DNA of 6,187 nucleotides from Gammaproteobacteria bacterium (GTDB lineage Bacteria > Pseudomonadota > Gammaproteobacteria > QNFN01). A program made the position numbers and the translations under genes. Under the pieces are notes generated by a model. The model was not told the DNA's origin, made no database searches, and worked only from the letters and a program-made list of their open reading frames with translations. The stretch is taken from contig QNFN01000123.1 of NCBI GenBank assembly GCA_003645555.1, positions 1 through 6,187 of the forward strand, written 5' to 3'. Shown here one piece after another: positions 6,087 to 6,187 of the stretch. Within the stretch, counting starts at the first letter, position 1. Each line of letters opens with the position of its first letter.

Positions 6087-6187
6087 TCAGCCGGCAGCCA
6101 CCGTCCAGCCAAGGATTTCCGCCGGGCTGTCGACGATTCCGTCTGCCCCCCATGCGTCGGGACGGTCGTCGGCTCCCAGGTAGCCAA
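6087..6187 (-). CDS. HAD-family phosphatase, C-terminal fragment (phosphoglycolate phosphatase/MupP-like)
   Basis: Only the last 32 codons lie in the window; the gene enters from the right edge and stops at TGA (6089-6087). The tail contains GYLGADDRPDAWGADGIVDS followed by PAEILGW. This resembles the end of HAD-type phosphatases of the phosphoglycolate phosphatase/MupP kind, where a YG/GYL segment is followed by a 'WGAD..I.SP.E.L.W' motif. The catalytic Asp and cap domain are outside the window, so the substrate cannot be inferred. It converges with the PhaJ-like gene across a 10-bp gap that has no room for a separate terminator. The call rests on a short motif and is moderate. Confidence 0.6.
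   Translation of the reverse strand, partial: GYLGADDRPDAWGADGIVDSPAEILGWTVAAG

Noticed and set aside
5534..6187. N-terminal extension of the hpnC-like frame to the window edge (509 aa)
   Set aside because: The extra part is antisense to the PhaJ-like gene and its promoter; family similarity begins at the ATG at 5533.

Overview
The window looks like ordinary chromosomal DNA of a GC-rich proteobacterium, most likely a gammaproteobacterium. Codon third positions are strongly G/C. The prfB-lysS pair has the same order, protein lengths (365 and 505 aa) and recoding site as in Escherichia coli, but the surrounding genes (hopanoid-type squalene synthase, PhaJ-like hydratase, NAD salvage pair) differ from E. 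coli. I cannot name a genus.

Layout: positions 1-943 (minus strand) hold a two-gene NAD salvage operon. Nicotinamidase comes first, and the start of nicotinate phosphoribosyltransferase overlaps its stop codon and runs off the left edge. Together they turn nicotinamide into nicotinate mononucleotide. Positions 944-1134 form a divergent control region with a candidate promoter and a 17-bp tandem repeat.

Positions 1135-3765 (plus strand) are a translation operon: peptide chain release factor 2 (prfB), read through an in-frame UGA by a programmed +1 frameshift, then class II lysyl-tRNA synthetase (lysS) 14 bp later. After lysS comes a 48-bp inverted pair of REP-like hairpins. A control region with three GTTACA direct repeats and an extended -10 box then leads into a small secreted Spy/CpxP-type protein (3989-4528). 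Behind it, 4533-4630 holds a second palindromic and repetitive element and a terminator-like stem-loop, lying between two convergent genes.

Positions 4658-5533 (minus) encode an HpnC-type squalene/hydroxysqualene synthase, without its usual partners hpnD and hpnE in view. It is divergent from a MaoC-like (R)-specific enoyl-CoA hydratase (PhaJ-like, 5648-6076, plus). The 114 bp between them carry a good sigma70-type promoter for the hydratase. That promoter contains two CTGC-N3/4-GCAG sites, the pattern I recall for the polyhydroxyalkanoate regulator PhaR. The right edge (6087-6187, minus) holds the C-terminus of a HAD-type phosphatase.

I see no phage, CRISPR or defence genes and no evidently new multigene system. 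The points most worth following up are regulatory: the prfB recoding site, the PhaR-like operator layout, the GTTACA repeat array, and the two different palindromic repeat families bracketing the Spy/CpxP-like gene.
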